Below, in pieces: positions 9,117-18,242 of a stretch of 64,000 nucleotides of DNA. The notes under the pieces were generated by a model, which saw only the letters and a list, made by a program, of their open reading frames with translations, was not told the origin of the DNA and did no database searches. Source of the stretch: Chitinophagaceae bacterium (lineage in GTDB: Bacteria > Bacteroidota > Bacteroidia > Chitinophagales > Chitinophagaceae). How positions within the stretch are numbered: the stretch's first letter is position 1; each line of letters starts with the position of its first letter. The position numbers and the translations under genes are program-made. The stretch spans positions 180,188 through 244,187 of the forward strand of contig JAMLHK010000008.1 in NCBI GenBank assembly GCA_023957155.1, written 5' to 3'.

Positions 9117-10010
9117 ATGTTGACGTATCAGGCTGAAGCTTTAAGGGATCTGTTTACGGCAGTGGTCAGGCAAAATGTGAGCCCGGAAGTTTGGAAGTGG
9201 CTCAGTGAAAAAGTTACTCCTGCCGGTGATACCCGGCAATTTAACATCGCGTTTGTTTCGGCTCCCCGTAAAACAGGCAAGGCGGTTGTGCAGGTAACAA
9301 AAGAGCAGGATGCAGCGATCCGGGAAGCCGGCGCCGGCTTAAATATTACCACGTGGACTACCGACCGGCTGTGCAGGATCTGGTTGTTATTTAGCCTGGA
9401 TCATACCGACCGGGAAAAATATTTTCAAACGATAGAGCAATTGTTCTTAACGGCTGAAGTAAATGAACTGGTAGCGCTGTATTCGGCTTTAGCGGTATTG
9501 CCCTATCCCGAAATGTGGGTGAAGCGTTGTGCCGAAGGTATCCGTAGCAGCATCGGGGCTGCATTAGGGTCGGTAGCCTGTAATAATCCTTATCCTGCGG
9601 CATACCTTGATGAGCAGGCATGGAATCAGTTGGTGTTAAAGGCCATCTTTACGGATACACCGCTGAACGAGATCATTGGTTTGAATGAGCGCTCCAATGC
9701 TGATCTGGCAATAACATTGTCGGATTATGCACACGAGCGGTGGGCTGCGCATCGTTTCCTGAATCCACTGGTATGGCGTTGCGTGGGAAAATTTATCAAT
9801 GCCGCTATTTTCCCTGATATAGAGCGATTGAATGCTTCGCCGGAGGATTATAACAGGGAAGCAGCCGCATTAGCCTGTTACGATAGCGGTTATCTTCCCG
9901 CACAGGAGCTATTAAATAAAAACCCGAATATGAAATCGTCCATCGCTTCCGGGCAACTGAGCTGGGAAACGCTGGCAGAAAAAATGAAAAATTATGTGTT
10001 GCAGTCATAA
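9117..10010 (+). CDS. eboA: EboA domain-containing protein
   Basis: First gene of a six-gene ebo cluster. The 297-aa product has no signal peptide or membrane helix and is mostly helical; it matches the EboA family by overall character (blocks RDLFTAVVRQNVSPEVWKWL, NELVALYSALAVLPYP, ALGSVACNNPYPAAYLDEQAWNQ) and by its position ahead of the EboB hydrolase. In the cyanobacterium Nostoc the ebo genes are needed to move the scytonemin monomer precursor to the periplasm; the biochemical role of EboA itself is not known. I chose ATG 9117 over the in-frame TTG at 9084 because it starts the conserved part (MLTYQAEALRDLF). The last 17 bases overlap eboB. Confidence 0.88.
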   Translation: MLTYQAEALRDLFTAVVRQNVSPEVWKWLSEKVTPAGDTRQFNIAFVSAPRKTGKAVVQVTKEQDAAIREAGAGLNITTWTTDRLCRIWLLFSLDHTDREKYFQTIEQLFLTAEVNELVALYSALAVLPYPEMWVKRCAEGIRSSIGAALGSVACNNPYPAAYLDEQAWNQLVLKAIFTDTPLNEIIGLNERSNADLAITLSDYAHERWAAHRFLNPLVWRCVGKFINAAIFPDIERLNASPEDYNREAAALACYDSGYLPAQELLNKNPNMKSSIASGQLSWETLAEKMKNYVLQS

Positions 10011-10980
10011 CATTACGGAAAAGGATCTTCAACCGAATACATCAGACAAATCCTACCTGGACCGTATCCGGGGAATGCAGTTCTTTGACCCGCATATTCA
10101 CATGGTATCGCGTACAACAGACGATTATGAGGCAATGGCGGATGCCGGTATTGTAGCTATTATTGAGCCTGCATTCTGGGTAGGGCAGCCCCGTACCGGT
10201 GTAGATACTTTTCGTGACTATTACAGCAGCCTGATTGGTTGGGAGCGGTTTCGTTCCTCCCAGTTCGGTATTAAACATTATTGCACCATCGGTTTAAATT
10301 CACGCGAAGCCAATAACGAAGCGCTGGCGGAGCAGGTAATGGAAATATTGCCTTTGTTTATTTACAAGGAAGGCGTAGTGGGCGTGGGAGAGATCGGGTT
10401 TGATGATCAGACGGCGGCGGAAGAAAAGTATTATCGCCTGCAGTTGGAGCTGGCTAAAGAGGCCGGACTTCCGGTGCAGATCCATACGCCTCACCGCGAT
10501 AAGAAAAGAGGCACCACGCGCAGTATGGATATTGCGCTGGAACACGGACTTGATCCTGCTATGGTTATTGTTGATCATAACAATGAAGAAACCATGAAAG
10601 AAGTGTTAGACAGGGGATTCTGGGCTGCGTTTACCATTTATCCTTTTACGAAGATGGGTAATGAGCGTATGGCGGATATTGTTAAACAGCTTGGCACGGA
10701 GCGCATCATGGTTAACTCTGCAGCCGACTGGGGCATCAGCGACCCGCTGGCGGTGCCTAAAACAGCTGCTTTGATGAAGGATATGGGGATCAGTGATGAG
10801 GACATCCGCATGGTTACCTATCAAAACGCAATTACTGCTTTTGCACAAAGCGGGCAGATTGACGAAGCTGATTTTGCCGCCGTAAAAGATATTGATCAAA
10901 GCCTGAAGTTTGGCAAAAACACTGTTCTCAGGGGTGGACAGCAACCCCGCACGGATAAAAGCTCCATCATCATAAGATAA
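9994..10980 (+). CDS. eboB: TatD-family metal-dependent hydrolase EboB
   Basis: 328-aa amidohydrolase-fold enzyme. Metal-binding positions are visible as HIH in FFDPHIHMVSRTTDDYE, the glutamate in GVGEIGFDDQ, histidines in QIHTPHRDKK and VIVDHNNEE, and the aspartate in NSAADWGISDP. It is the second gene of the ebo cluster and begins inside eboA (ATG 9994); an internal ATG at 10075 (MQFFDPHIH) is an alternative start that would remove the overlap. The substrate of EboB is unknown; involvement in precursor export is by analogy with the Nostoc cluster. Confidence 0.88.
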   Translation: MCCSHNITEKDLQPNTSDKSYLDRIRGMQFFDPHIHMVSRTTDDYEAMADAGIVAIIEPAFWVGQPRTGVDTFRDYYSSLIGWERFRSSQFGIKHYCTIGLNSREANNEALAEQVMEILPLFIYKEGVVGVGEIGFDDQTAAEEKYYRLQLELAKEAGLPVQIHTPHRDKKRGTTRSMDIALEHGLDPAMVIVDHNNEETMKEVLDRGFWAAFTIYPFTKMGNERMADIVKQLGTERIMVNSAADWGISDPLAVPKTAALMKDMGISDEDIRMVTYQNAITAFAQSGQIDEADFAAVKDIDQSLKFGKNTVLRGGQQPRTDKSSIIIR

Positions 10981-10992
10981 AGATCATACCAG

Positions 10993-11883
10993 GTGAATAA
11001 ATGGATCGGGTACCTGCGTTTAATGCGGCCTGCAAATATTATTACGGCCATCTCAGATATACTGGCGGGTATTGCTATTGCCATTGCGGTAACCGGTAGC
11101 CGGGATATGCTGCAATGGCAGCCTGTGTGGCTGTTGGTCATTTCTACCGGCGGATTGTATGGTGGCGGCGTGGTGCTGAATGATGTGTTTGATGCGGAAT
11201 TAGATAAAAAGGAACGCCCCGAGCGTCCTATTCCCAGTGGATTGATTGCCAAAAGTGCCGCTGCGGTATATGGCATTGTACTCTTGCTGGCTGGCATTTT
11301 AGCAGCTGCCGGTGCCGGGGTTTGGTTACCGGCATGCATTGCATCCGCTATCGCGTGTTGTGCTGTAGTTTACGATAAATGGATGAAGCATAACCGCATC
11401 CTGGGGCCACTTAATATGGGTATTTGCCGGGGGCTGAACCTGTTACTGGGTATGAGTGTTTTCCCTGCGGCGGTGTCGCAGTCTGGCTATATAGCTATCG
11501 TCCCCGTACTATATATTGCTGCAATTACCATGATCAGCAGAGGTGAAGTACATGGTGGAAAGAAAAGTACCTTGTATGGAGCGGCGTTGTTGTATCTTGT
11601 GGTAATAGCCGGTATTGTAACAGCCGGTATTATCAACAGGCAGGTAGGGTATACGTTAGTTTTTGTTGCACTCTTTGCCGTAATGATCTTTCCCCCCTTA
11701 CAAAAAGCGATCCGTCACACCGAGGGTCCGTTGATCGGGAAGGCGGTAAAAGCGGGTGTGATTGCATTGATCGTAATGAATGCGGCCTGGGCTGCCGCAT
11801 TTGGTATGTTGTATATTGCGTTGCTGACCGTATTGCTTTTGCCTGTTTCACTTCTCTTAGCCAAACTATTTGCTGTTACCTGA
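10993..11883 (+). CDS. eboC: UbiA-like prenyltransferase EboC
   Basis: 296-aa integral membrane protein with eight or nine helices. The first aspartate-rich motif of UbiA prenyltransferases is intact (NDVFDAELDKKERPERPIPSG). The second is reduced to YDKWMKHNRILGP, with lysine where a second acidic residue usually stands. The GTG start at 10993 lies 12 bases after eboB and begins the conserved MNKWIGYLRLMRPANI; an ATG at 11023 is possible but would cut into the first helix. As third gene in the ebo cluster, it may act on a lipid carrier in the membrane; that role is inference. Confidence 0.9.
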   Translation: MNKWIGYLRLMRPANIITAISDILAGIAIAIAVTGSRDMLQWQPVWLLVISTGGLYGGGVVLNDVFDAELDKKERPERPIPSGLIAKSAAAVYGIVLLLAGILAAAGAGVWLPACIASAIACCAVVYDKWMKHNRILGPLNMGICRGLNLLLGMSVFPAAVSQSGYIAIVPVLYIAAITMISRGEVHGGKKSTLYGAALLYLVVIAGIVTAGIINRQVGYTLVFVALFAVMIFPPLQKAIRHTEGPLIGKAVKAGVIALIVMNAAWAAAFGMLYIALLTVLLLPVSLLLAKLFAVT

Positions 11884-11967
11884 TAGCAATGATTTGTTAT
11901 TAACGTATTTTTACGTCTTTAAAATGACCGGGTATCTGGTTTCCGTACTATTTTAGTAAACATTGAG

Positions 11968-13110
11968 ATGGATCATATAGCGCAAACATTCAGCGTACGG
12001 TATACGTACAACGTTTTTTTTACGAATCAGTTATTCTCACCCGAAAATGCTCTTTTCCGGGATTTTTTAAAAAGGACAGAGACAGCGGTTGCTAAGAAAA
12101 TATTTTTTGTAATTGACGAAGGAGTTGATACCCATCATCCGGACCTGCAAGAACAGATTAAAGATTATTTTGTATCCCTGCCCGGTTATACCCTGGTACC
12201 GGATATTATGGTTGTTCCGGGTGGTGAGCAGGCGAAAAATACAGAACAGCAATTTTATGATATTGTCCGTGCGGTGGACCGCTATGGAATAGACCGGCAT
12301 TCATACATAGCAGCTATAGGCGGGGGTGCGGTACTGGACCTGACAGGCTATGCTGCTGCTGTATCGCACAGGGGTATCCGGCACATCAGGATACCTACTA
12401 CCGTTCTTTCCCAGAATGATTCAGGGGTGGGTGTAAAGAATGGCATTAATTTCCAGGGGAAGAAAAATTTTCTCGGAACTTTTGTTCCCCCCGTTGCCGT
12501 TTTCAACGATTCTTTTTTTCTGACTACCCTGAGTAAGGAAGAGTGGCGTTCGGGGATGTCTGAGGCGGTAAAGGTTGCCCTGATCAAAGACCGGCAGTTT
12601 TTTGAATGGCTGAAAGATAACGCCGTACTCCTGGCGGAAAGAGATATGGAGTCCATGCAATACCTGGTAAAAAGATGTGCCGAACTGCATCTGCAACATA
12701 TAGCAGGCGGAGATCCTTTTGAGATGGGGTCTTCACGCCCGCTGGATTTTGGGCATTGGAGCGCTCATAAGGTGGAACAACTCTCCGGCTTTACCATACG
12801 GCATGGAGAAGCGGTGGCTATGGGCATCGCGCTTGACAGCGCTTATTCCTTCCTGTCGGGAAGACTGGAGGAAGCAGATGCCAGGACTATTGTTGCGGTA
12901 TTAAAAGCACTTGGCTTTTCGGTTACTCACCCTTTAACGGAGATATTAAATGATGAAAGCCCGGTACTAAAGGGCTTGCAGGAGTTCAGGGAACACCTGG
13001 GGGGACAGCTTACCATCATGCTGCTTGAAGCGATCGGTAAAGGCGTTGAAGTACATGAGCTGGATATCGCATTGTTAAAAAAGGCCAGCCTGTGGCTGAA
13101 AGCATGTTAA
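11968..13110 (+). CDS. eboD: 3-dehydroquinate synthase-like sugar phosphate cyclase EboD
   Basis: 380-aa protein of the sugar phosphate cyclase superfamily (dehydroquinate synthase, 2-epi-5-epi-valiolone synthase and relatives). The NAD-binding GGGAVLDLTGYAAA block, the RGIRHIRIPTTVLSQ segment and metal-ligand regions (SGMSEAVKVALIKD, DFGHWSAHKVEQL, IRHGEAVAMGIALD) are present. The usual DSSVGGKTGIN motif reads NDSGVGVKNGIN, so it should not be assumed to be the shikimate-pathway AroB. Its place between eboC and eboE marks it as the cluster-specific paralogue. The spacer to eboC is 84 bases, and eboE follows after 10 bases. The product made is unknown. Confidence 0.88.
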   Translation: MDHIAQTFSVRYTYNVFFTNQLFSPENALFRDFLKRTETAVAKKIFFVIDEGVDTHHPDLQEQIKDYFVSLPGYTLVPDIMVVPGGEQAKNTEQQFYDIVRAVDRYGIDRHSYIAAIGGGAVLDLTGYAAAVSHRGIRHIRIPTTVLSQNDSGVGVKNGINFQGKKNFLGTFVPPVAVFNDSFFLTTLSKEEWRSGMSEAVKVALIKDRQFFEWLKDNAVLLAERDMESMQYLVKRCAELHLQHIAGGDPFEMGSSRPLDFGHWSAHKVEQLSGFTIRHGEAVAMGIALDSAYSFLSGRLEEADARTIVAVLKALGFSVTHPLTEILNDESPVLKGLQEFREHLGGQLTIMLLEAIGKGVEVHELDIALLKKASLWLKAC

Positions 13111-13120
13111 ACATATCAGT

Positions 13121-14335
13121 ATGCAAACCCGATACGGACATCTTACCTATTGTACAAATATTCATGCCGGGGAAGGCTGGGATGATCACTTTACCCAGCT
13201 AAGGGAACATATCCCTGCCGTTAAAAAACAGGTAGCTCCCAATCAGGCTTTCGGTATAGGGCTTCGCCTGTCGAACCAGGCAAGTATTGAGCTGGCAAAG
13301 CCGGAGAATCTGGCCAGGTTTAAGCACTGGTTAAAAGAGCATAATTGCTATGTTTTTACGATGAATGGTTTTCCTTACGGGGGATTTCACCGTACCGTTG
13401 TAAAAGATAAAGTACATGCACCGGACTGGACAACGCCTGAACGGGAAGCTTATACGATAAGGTTGGCACATCTGTTAGCTGATCTGTTACCCGGAGGTAT
13501 GGATGGCGGCATTTCCACCTCTCCGTTAACCTATTGTTTCTGGCATGAAGCTCAGCAGTTACCGGGTGTTTTTGAAAAATCAACGCTGCATTTGTTACAG
13601 GTGGTTGACCGGCTGATCCAGATAAAGCAGGCTACCGGGAAAATTATCCATATTGATATAGAGCCCGAACCGGATGGATTGTTGGGAGACGGGAAAGCCT
13701 TCACAGACTGGTATACACAATACCTCCTGCCGCTGGGGATCCCTTTTATATCCAAGCAGTTTGGATGTGATGAAGCGGCTGCTGCTCTTCATATCAGGCA
13801 GCACGTTCAGCTTTGCTATGATATATGTCATTTCGCGGTTTGTTATGAGGATCATGCCGGGACGATCAGGCGATTACAGGAGCTGGGTATCAAAACCGGG
13901 AAGATACAGATCAGTGCCGCACTGAAAGCGGAATTGCCTGACAATAAAGAAAAGCGGGAGGCAACAATGCAGACCTTTTCCCGGTTTAATGAATCCGTTT
14001 ATCTGCACCAAGTAGTGGCTTTGCAGCAGAACGGGCAGCTGAAAAGATATCCTGATATGCCTGCCGCACTGCAGGATGCAGGCGATATTGCTGTAAAGGA
14101 GTGGCGTGCGCATTTTCATGTACCGGTTTTTGAGGAAGAATATGGGCTGTTACAGTCAACTCAGCAGGATATAAAAAAACTATTGGATATTCACCTGCAG
14201 CAGCCGTTCACTTCACATCTTGAAGTGGAAACCTATACCTGGGAAGTGTTGCCGGAAGAAAAAAAGCTCCCGCTTACCGAATCCATTACGAGGGAAATAC
14301 AGTGGGTGAAAGGATTATTAGGAGAGGAAAAATGA
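13121..14335 (+). CDS. eboE: Metabolite traffic protein EboE (TIM-barrel sugar isomerase-like)
   Basis: 404-aa protein of the xylose isomerase-like TIM barrel superfamily. It starts with the family-typical GHLTYCTNIHAGEGW and contains likely metal or substrate residues in HIDIEPEPDGLLGD, CYDICHFAVCYEDH and GKIQISAALKAELP. It sits 10 bases after eboD, so the two are probably co-translated. EboE is required with its neighbours for precursor transport in Nostoc; no enzymatic reaction is established. The protein has no signal peptide and is expected to be cytoplasmic. Confidence 0.9.
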   Translation: MQTRYGHLTYCTNIHAGEGWDDHFTQLREHIPAVKKQVAPNQAFGIGLRLSNQASIELAKPENLARFKHWLKEHNCYVFTMNGFPYGGFHRTVVKDKVHAPDWTTPEREAYTIRLAHLLADLLPGGMDGGISTSPLTYCFWHEAQQLPGVFEKSTLHLLQVVDRLIQIKQATGKIIHIDIEPEPDGLLGDGKAFTDWYTQYLLPLGIPFISKQFGCDEAAAALHIRQHVQLCYDICHFAVCYEDHAGTIRRLQELGIKTGKIQISAALKAELPDNKEKREATMQTFSRFNESVYLHQVVALQQNGQLKRYPDMPAALQDAGDIAVKEWRAHFHVPVFEEEYGLLQSTQQDIKKLLDIHLQQPFTSHLEVETYTWEVLPEEKKLPLTESITREIQWVKGLLGEEK

Positions 14336-14434
14336 TGCGGGTAGCCAACTGCTGACCGTTGATACCTGGTATATGGGTATCGTTTGGTTATGGTTTATAA
14401 TGCCATCTGCAACCCTGAAATATAATACATTACC

Positions 14435-15787
14435 ATGCATAAAACCGTTGTAATAGATATCGTTGGATTGTCTGCAAACCTGGTCGGGGAGCATACGCCC
14501 TTTTTAAAAGAATATATTGCCGGGCGGCATGTGCAAACCATTACGCCTATGTTGCCGGCAGTAACCACCGCGGTGCAGTCTACGTATATAACAGGCAGGT
14601 GGCCGGGTGAGCATGGTATTGTAGGCAATGGCTGGTATGATCGTACCGATTGTGAAATAAAATTCTGGAAGCAATCGAACAGGTTAGTGGGGGCGGAAAA
14701 GATATGGGAAAAGGCAAAACAGGCAGACCCCGCATTTACCGTTTCTAAAATGTTCTGGTGGTATAATATGTATTCTTCTGCAGATTATGCCGTAACGCCA
14801 CGTCCTAATTATTTGGCCGATGGGCGGAAAATGCCGGATTGTTATGCGCATCCGGCTTCTTTGAGAGATGAGCTGCAGAAGGAGTTAGGACCATTTCCTT
14901 TGTTTTCGTTCTGGGGACCCGGCTCCAATATCAGATCCACACAATGGATCGCCGATGCTACGTTGTATACCGATAAGAAGTATGATCCCACGCTTACACT
15001 GGTATACCTGCCCCACTTAGATTACTGCCTGCAAAAATATGGCCCGGATTTTTCAAAGATCAGCGGGCATTTACACGAGATAGACCGCGTTGTGGAACAG
15101 TTGGTGCAATACTATTCCGGTAAAAATGCAAAAGTGATCCTGTTGTCTGAATATGGGATCACGCCGGTTGATCATCCCATTCATATTAACCGGCTATTGC
15201 GTGAACGGGGACTATTGGGTGTAAGAGTGGAACGCGGGCTGGAATTATTAGATGCCGGTGCCTCCAAAGCTTTTGCCGTGGCAGATCACCAGGTGGCGCA
15301 TATTTATATTAATGATCCTTCCGTAGAAGCAGATGTCAGGAACCTCGTAGCTGAAGTACCCGGTATTGTACGGGTGCTGGATCGTGAAGCGCAAAAAGAA
15401 TACCATATTGATCATGAGCGTTCCGGTGATCTGGTATTGATCGCGGATGCTAAAAGCTGGTTCACATATTACTTCTGGCTTGATGATGTCGTAGCGCCCG
15501 ATTATGCAAGGGTAGTGGATATTCATAAAAAGCCGGGATACGATCCGGTGGAACTATTTATGACTTCGAAATCGCGTGCTGCTTACAAGCTGTTACGTAA
15601 AAAGCTGGGGTTCCGTTATGTAATGGATGTTATTCCTTTAGATGCATCACTGGTGAAAGGCTCACATGGGAGTGTATTTACCAGTCAGGATTATTATCCT
15701 GTAATTATTACAAATGAACCAACTGAAAAGAAAACAATAGATGCAGTTGATGTGTATAATTTTATATGGAAGGCGCTGACAGAATAA
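14435..15787 (+). CDS. eboF: Alkaline phosphatase-superfamily protein, EboF-like nucleotide pyrophosphatase
   Basis: 450-aa member of the type I phosphodiesterase / nucleotide pyrophosphatase family. The first metal aspartate (VVIDIVGL), the putative nucleophile threonine (PAVTTAVQSTYITG), the motif GEHGIVGNGWYDR and a late histidine (KGSHGSVFT) are visible. However, the usual SDHGM metal block reads SEYGI, and the usual DxxxH aspartate/histidine block reads LDYCLQK with no histidine, so the second metal site is altered. No signal peptide is seen. It is the last gene of the ebo cluster, 99 bases after eboE. Altered metal ligands may be a family feature of EboF or a real loss of activity. Confidence 0.85.
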   Translation: MHKTVVIDIVGLSANLVGEHTPFLKEYIAGRHVQTITPMLPAVTTAVQSTYITGRWPGEHGIVGNGWYDRTDCEIKFWKQSNRLVGAEKIWEKAKQADPAFTVSKMFWWYNMYSSADYAVTPRPNYLADGRKMPDCYAHPASLRDELQKELGPFPLFSFWGPGSNIRSTQWIADATLYTDKKYDPTLTLVYLPHLDYCLQKYGPDFSKISGHLHEIDRVVEQLVQYYSGKNAKVILLSEYGITPVDHPIHINRLLRERGLLGVRVERGLELLDAGASKAFAVADHQVAHIYINDPSVEADVRNLVAEVPGIVRVLDREAQKEYHIDHERSGDLVLIADAKSWFTYYFWLDDVVAPDYARVVDIHKKPGYDPVELFMTSKSRAAYKLLRKKLGFRYVMDVIPLDASLVKGSHGSVFTSQDYYPVIITNEPTEKKTIDAVDVYNFIWKALTE

Positions 15788-15849
15788 TATAATTATACCC
15801 TTTTAGTTTAGCATCTGCTTTTACTATTGTGCGTGGTTTCCCCGGATAA

Positions 15850-18059
15850 ATGAACACGTCAAAGAAGGGCATTCATATCCACTTATTTATTAAGAAAATG
15901 AAAAAGAGATTTGAATTTTCATATCTGAATATAGGGGTCATAATCATTGTCTGCAATATCATCACAATGAAGGATATTTATGCACAGCGGAATGCAGGTA
16001 TATTTTATTCTACCATTTTTGCAATAACAGATCCGTATAAACGGTTAAGCGGGTGGGGTATTCATGCTGAGCAGTTTTTTTTAAAGGATGTGAATGGAGA
16101 TGGAAAAGATGATGCTGTGATTTATAGTGATAAAGGTAAATGGAGTGCGGCTTTTTCAGATGGATCTTGTTTCAATAATCCTGTAGCGATGCTGAGCCAG
16201 GACTTTACTTTGGGGAATTTTAAGCCGCTGATGGGTGATGTGAATGGCGACAGAAAACAGGATGCTGTTTTATATGATCCGCTAACCGCCAACTGGCTGA
16301 TAGCTTTATCTGAAGGAACATCATTTAACGTACCGGTACAATGGTCACCGGGAGGAGTTCCAGGCTCAGATAAACAATTCCTTGCCGATGTAAATGGGGA
16401 TGGTATGGATGATGCTGTGATTTATTTTGATCGAGAGCCCGATGGCTGCTGGTATGTTGGTTTATCGAATGCTGCTGGTCGGTTTAATGATTTTGTACCC
16501 TGGGTTTCCGGATTTGGGAATAAATATGATGAACATTTCCTGGCTGATGTTAATGGAGATGGAAAGGCGGATGCGGTAATGATGGAAAGAACTACAGGTT
16601 TTTGGAAAGTAGCTGTATCAGACGGGAGTTGTTTTACAGATGCAGGTGTCTGGAAAACCGGATTTGGGATTGCAAATGATGCTGCGTTTGTATATGATAT
16701 AGACCGTGATGGAAAGTCAGATATCGTTTACTATAAGGAAGCTGACTGGTGGGTATGCTACTCTACAGGAACAGATTTTGATAAAAATTATAATCATCTA
16801 TGGGTAGCTGCCAATCGTCCGGCAACAATGGTATCAAGAAGCAATCTGCCGGCACCGCAGGCGAAAATGATTGGAAATATTTCAGGAAATGCTGCCGGAG
16901 CTTGTGCCGTATCAGCGGGCGACTGGCTTATACTTGAAAATAGAGACAAATCTAAAACCGTGGTTGCTTATGAAACAGATACCTGGGATGCATGGGGCAA
17001 TCCATATACCCCCCAATTACCGGGCTTTAGCTCAAAATATGATGCAGGAGATGAATGGGTAAATGATCAGCAAATCAAGTTGATACATGATGCCGGGTTC
17101 ACTTATATTATGCTGGATATTACTAATGGAAGCAATATATGGGTAGACAATCGGGCTAAGAAACTAATAGAAAGAATTGTACATTGGAACAAAAATCTAT
17201 CTGGAAATAACCGTAAAATGTTTTTTTGTATTTCAATGGGAAGCAGTAGAACTATGGCACATCAACCTGCATCGGAAAGAGTTGAACTGGAGTCGAATAG
17301 AACATGGGATGAATTTTATGAGCCTTATCAGGATGCCTATTACCAGATGAAAGGTAAACCGTTGTTGATACATTTTGTGGAATATCCGGCTAACCGTGAT
17401 AGTATAATGCAATATACCGGTCAGATGCCGTATTATCAGAAGTTTACCATACGATGGATGTTTAACGAAATTAAAAATCAGCCGGAATATGTTAATGCTT
17501 ACGGTTGGCCTATTCTCGGCAAGAGTGATAATCCTGCTGGCGATGAGGTAATGAATGTAAGTCCGGGATTTTGGAATGGACTTACTTTTGCTCATCGGGA
17601 AAATGGAGAACTGTATCGTAGACAGTGGTTGCGGGTTCTGGAACGCATAATCCGGCAAGCATCTGGCTGAATAGCTTCAATGAATCATGGGAACATACGA
17701 GTGTGGAGCCTGCTTTTTTAGATCCCAAAGTAGCAGCAGAAAGTCCGGATATTTTAAGTGTATGGACTGATTATTACGGGGAACGAATGGATGATTTTTA
17801 CTGGGTGATGACTAAACAGTATAACCGGTTGTTTATGTTTAATGAGCTTTTTCTTAATAGCTATTTGCAGGAAGTACAGAGTGAAGAAATATATCAGGTC
17901 CAAAAGAATTATTTTAAGAAATCAGGGAAAGCGAAGCCTCATAAGGCACCTGTTTTACTCGTGCCTGAAAATTTTATTAAAAATTTCAGAGGCAATGTTA
18001 TAGATGAATATTTGGGAGTGAAAGGTAAAATACTTTCTTCGCGGACACCTTTTCATTAA
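15850..18059 (+). pseudogene. Frameshifted secreted protein with FG-GAP-like repeats and a glycosidase-like domain
   Basis: Two overlapping frames make one protein. Frame one (15850-17670, stop TGA) and the next frame (open from 17625 to 18059) join near 17640-17650, where RRQWLRVLER should continue as NPASIWLNSFNESWEHT; a one-base loss or two-base gain explains the break. The product has a signal peptide if started at ATG 15898 (MKKRFEFSYLNIG...IYAQ), five Ca-binding-like repeats of the DVNGDGKDDAV type (about residues 75-330), and a C-terminal TIM-barrel-like domain (about 390-735). NSFNESWEH and VVAYETDTWDAWG recall GH71/GH99-type enzymes. This could be a true pseudogene or a base error in the assembly. 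It is not part of the ebo cluster. Confidence 0.7.
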
Positions 18060-18242
18060 CCAATCCGAATTCTTTCCCACAAGGAGGCTTCGGATACCGG
18101 CCTTGTTAATGGGCTGAAAGTGGGAAATGTCGAAAAAAAGTACAGATCATTGCATAAAAGGAAATTATAAAATGACAGATAGAGGTACATCCTGTTTTTC
18201 TGGTCTGTATTGTTGTTTGTATATTATCCGCCCTTGTTATTC

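Noticed and set aside
11968-13110. Housekeeping AroB (shikimate pathway)
   Set aside because: Position inside the ebo cluster and the changed NDSGVGVKNGIN motif fit the cluster paralogue better.
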